Notes under the pieces: generated by a model
Databases searched by the model: none
The model's input: the letters and a program-made list of their open reading frames with translations, nothing else
Told to the model about the DNA's origin: nothing
Part shown: piece by piece, positions 20,199 to 20,655 of the stretch
Position numbering within the stretch: position 1 is the first letter of the stretch
Layout: the number at the start of each line of letters is the position of its first letter
Assembly: GCF_000003605.2 (NCBI RefSeq)
Contig: NW_003115982.1
Span: forward strand, 18,742-39,396
Direction: 5' to 3'
Length of the DNA stretch: 20,655 nt
DNA from: Saccoglossus kowalevskii
Taxonomy: Eukaryota; Hemichordata; Enteropneusta; Harrimaniidae
Made by a program: the position numbers and the translations under genes

Positions 20199-20268
20199 CG
20201 CCCGACGCCTACGTAAGTCCCGTTCAAATCTCGCGTAAGTAACAGCCAATCACAGGCCCACTTTTATA
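20199..20268 (-). promoter_or_regulatory. Possible minus-strand TATA promoter and non-coding first exon
   Basis: On the minus strand a canonical TATAAAAG (20268-20261) is followed by a short stretch with no ATG. That stretch ends at a good splice donor, GGCG|GTATGT (exon end 20199). This could be the start of the ROCO gene, with the first coding exon still unseen. Read the other way, CCAAT (20246-20250) precedes TTTTATA (20262-20268), which would fit a plus-strand promoter instead. The direction cannot be settled from sequence alone. Confidence 0.25.
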
Positions 20269-20454
20269 CAGGCTGTCGGTTGCTTACTTTTCAGTGTAGC
20301 GATACTCTACGGGCAATCTTTCTGTACATTATATTTTACCCACTTGAATAAACCATTAATAGAAAATTGCTAGTATATTTTTATTTACAAAAGAAATTCC
20401 ACAGCATTTTACAATGTTTGTCATTACATTGAATATTTTGTTCACTTCCAGCAA

Positions 20455-20571
20455 ATGTGTACACTTCCTGATACATCTTCGCCAGCCAAGGTTCGTTTAT
20501 TCAGTCATCGCTTCAATTTTACATCAAACACTGAGCATAATTATCTAGAATGGAAGCAAAAAAATAAGTAA
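20455..20571 (+). CDS. Small plus-strand ORF, 38 codons, unknown
   Basis: ATG at 20455, TAA at 20569-20571. The translation begins MCTLPDTSSPAKVRLF and ends YLEWKQKNK. A splice-acceptor-like ttcacttccag lies just before it, so it could instead be a terminal exon entering as CAA ATG. Composition looks more protein-like than surrounding frames, but I recognise no family. A second short frame (20414-20548) overlaps it. Chance is the leading alternative. Confidence 0.18.
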   Translation: MCTLPDTSSPAKVRLFSHRFNFTSNTEHNYLEWKQKNK

Positions 20572-20655
20572 ATCGTAATGATTAGAACACTGTAAACAGC
20601 TATAGTAAACAATGCAAATTTTAAATTGTATAACGGTCACCGGCCCACGACATCG

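Larger units (their letters stand above)
18823..20655. other. Right flank: upstream of visible exons, no sure gene
   Basis: Either intron or 5' flank of the ROCO gene. I searched the minus strand for an ankyrin-type exon ending in phase 0 and found none. It contains an AT-rich palindromic stretch (19436-19464), a T-rich low-complexity tract (20098-20180) and the two weak candidates listed separately. Confidence 0.5.

Overview
The window looks like nuclear DNA of an invertebrate animal, most likely a lophotrochozoan such as a mollusc. That placement is inference from an AT-rich, intron-rich and minisatellite-rich layout together with an ankyrin-ROC-COR gene; no single feature proves it. There are no operons, ribosome binding sites or prokaryotic signals.

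One gene can be firmly supported. It lies on the minus strand and is read from about 18822 down to 6652 as ten exons. I rebuilt it by joining open frames through GT/AG splice sites, and the phases agree at every junction. The encoded protein has three ankyrin units (exons at 18.8, 16.1 and 12.7 kb) and an ankyrin tail/linker (12.3 kb). A ROC GTPase domain follows, with P-loop GHGGTGKS, switch motif DFAGH and base-recognition motif SKAD (11.9 to 8.5 kb). A COR domain and a C-terminal death-domain-like region complete it (8.2 to 6.65 kb). About 857 residues are visible and the N-terminus is missing. This order matches the C-terminal two thirds of death-associated protein kinases (kinase-ankyrin-ROC-COR-death), so the gene is either a kinase-less relative or a DAPK-like gene whose kinase lies beyond the right edge. 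Two exons carry opposite one-base frame breaks, both at T homopolymers on the coding strand (11381-11386 and 7488-7494). Assembly error, a decaying copy and, for the first site, programmed -1 frameshifting are all possible.

The rest is repeats and apparently non-coding DNA. At 820-1640 there is a roughly 143-bp tandem repeat that contains a 76-bp near-perfect palindrome. At 2171-2230 there is a 20-bp repeat. At 4360-6522 there is a large 33-bp minisatellite with 66-bp and ~532-bp higher-order structure, ending about 130 bp past the stop codon of the gene. Introns of the gene hold a ~149-bp array built of three ~50-bp subunits (10.1-11.17 kb), a ~45-bp degenerate repeat (8.72-8.9 kb) and a ~377-bp foldback/MITE-like element (17966-18342). 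The right end (18.8-20.65 kb) has a possible promoter with a non-coding first exon and a 38-codon plus-strand ORF, both weak.

Four perfect TGACGTCA (CRE) palindromes lie in the ankyrin-coding part of the gene, and perfect NRF1-type palindromes occur at 3993 and 13927. I did not recognise any tRNA, rRNA, CRISPR array, retrotransposon ORF or viral gene.
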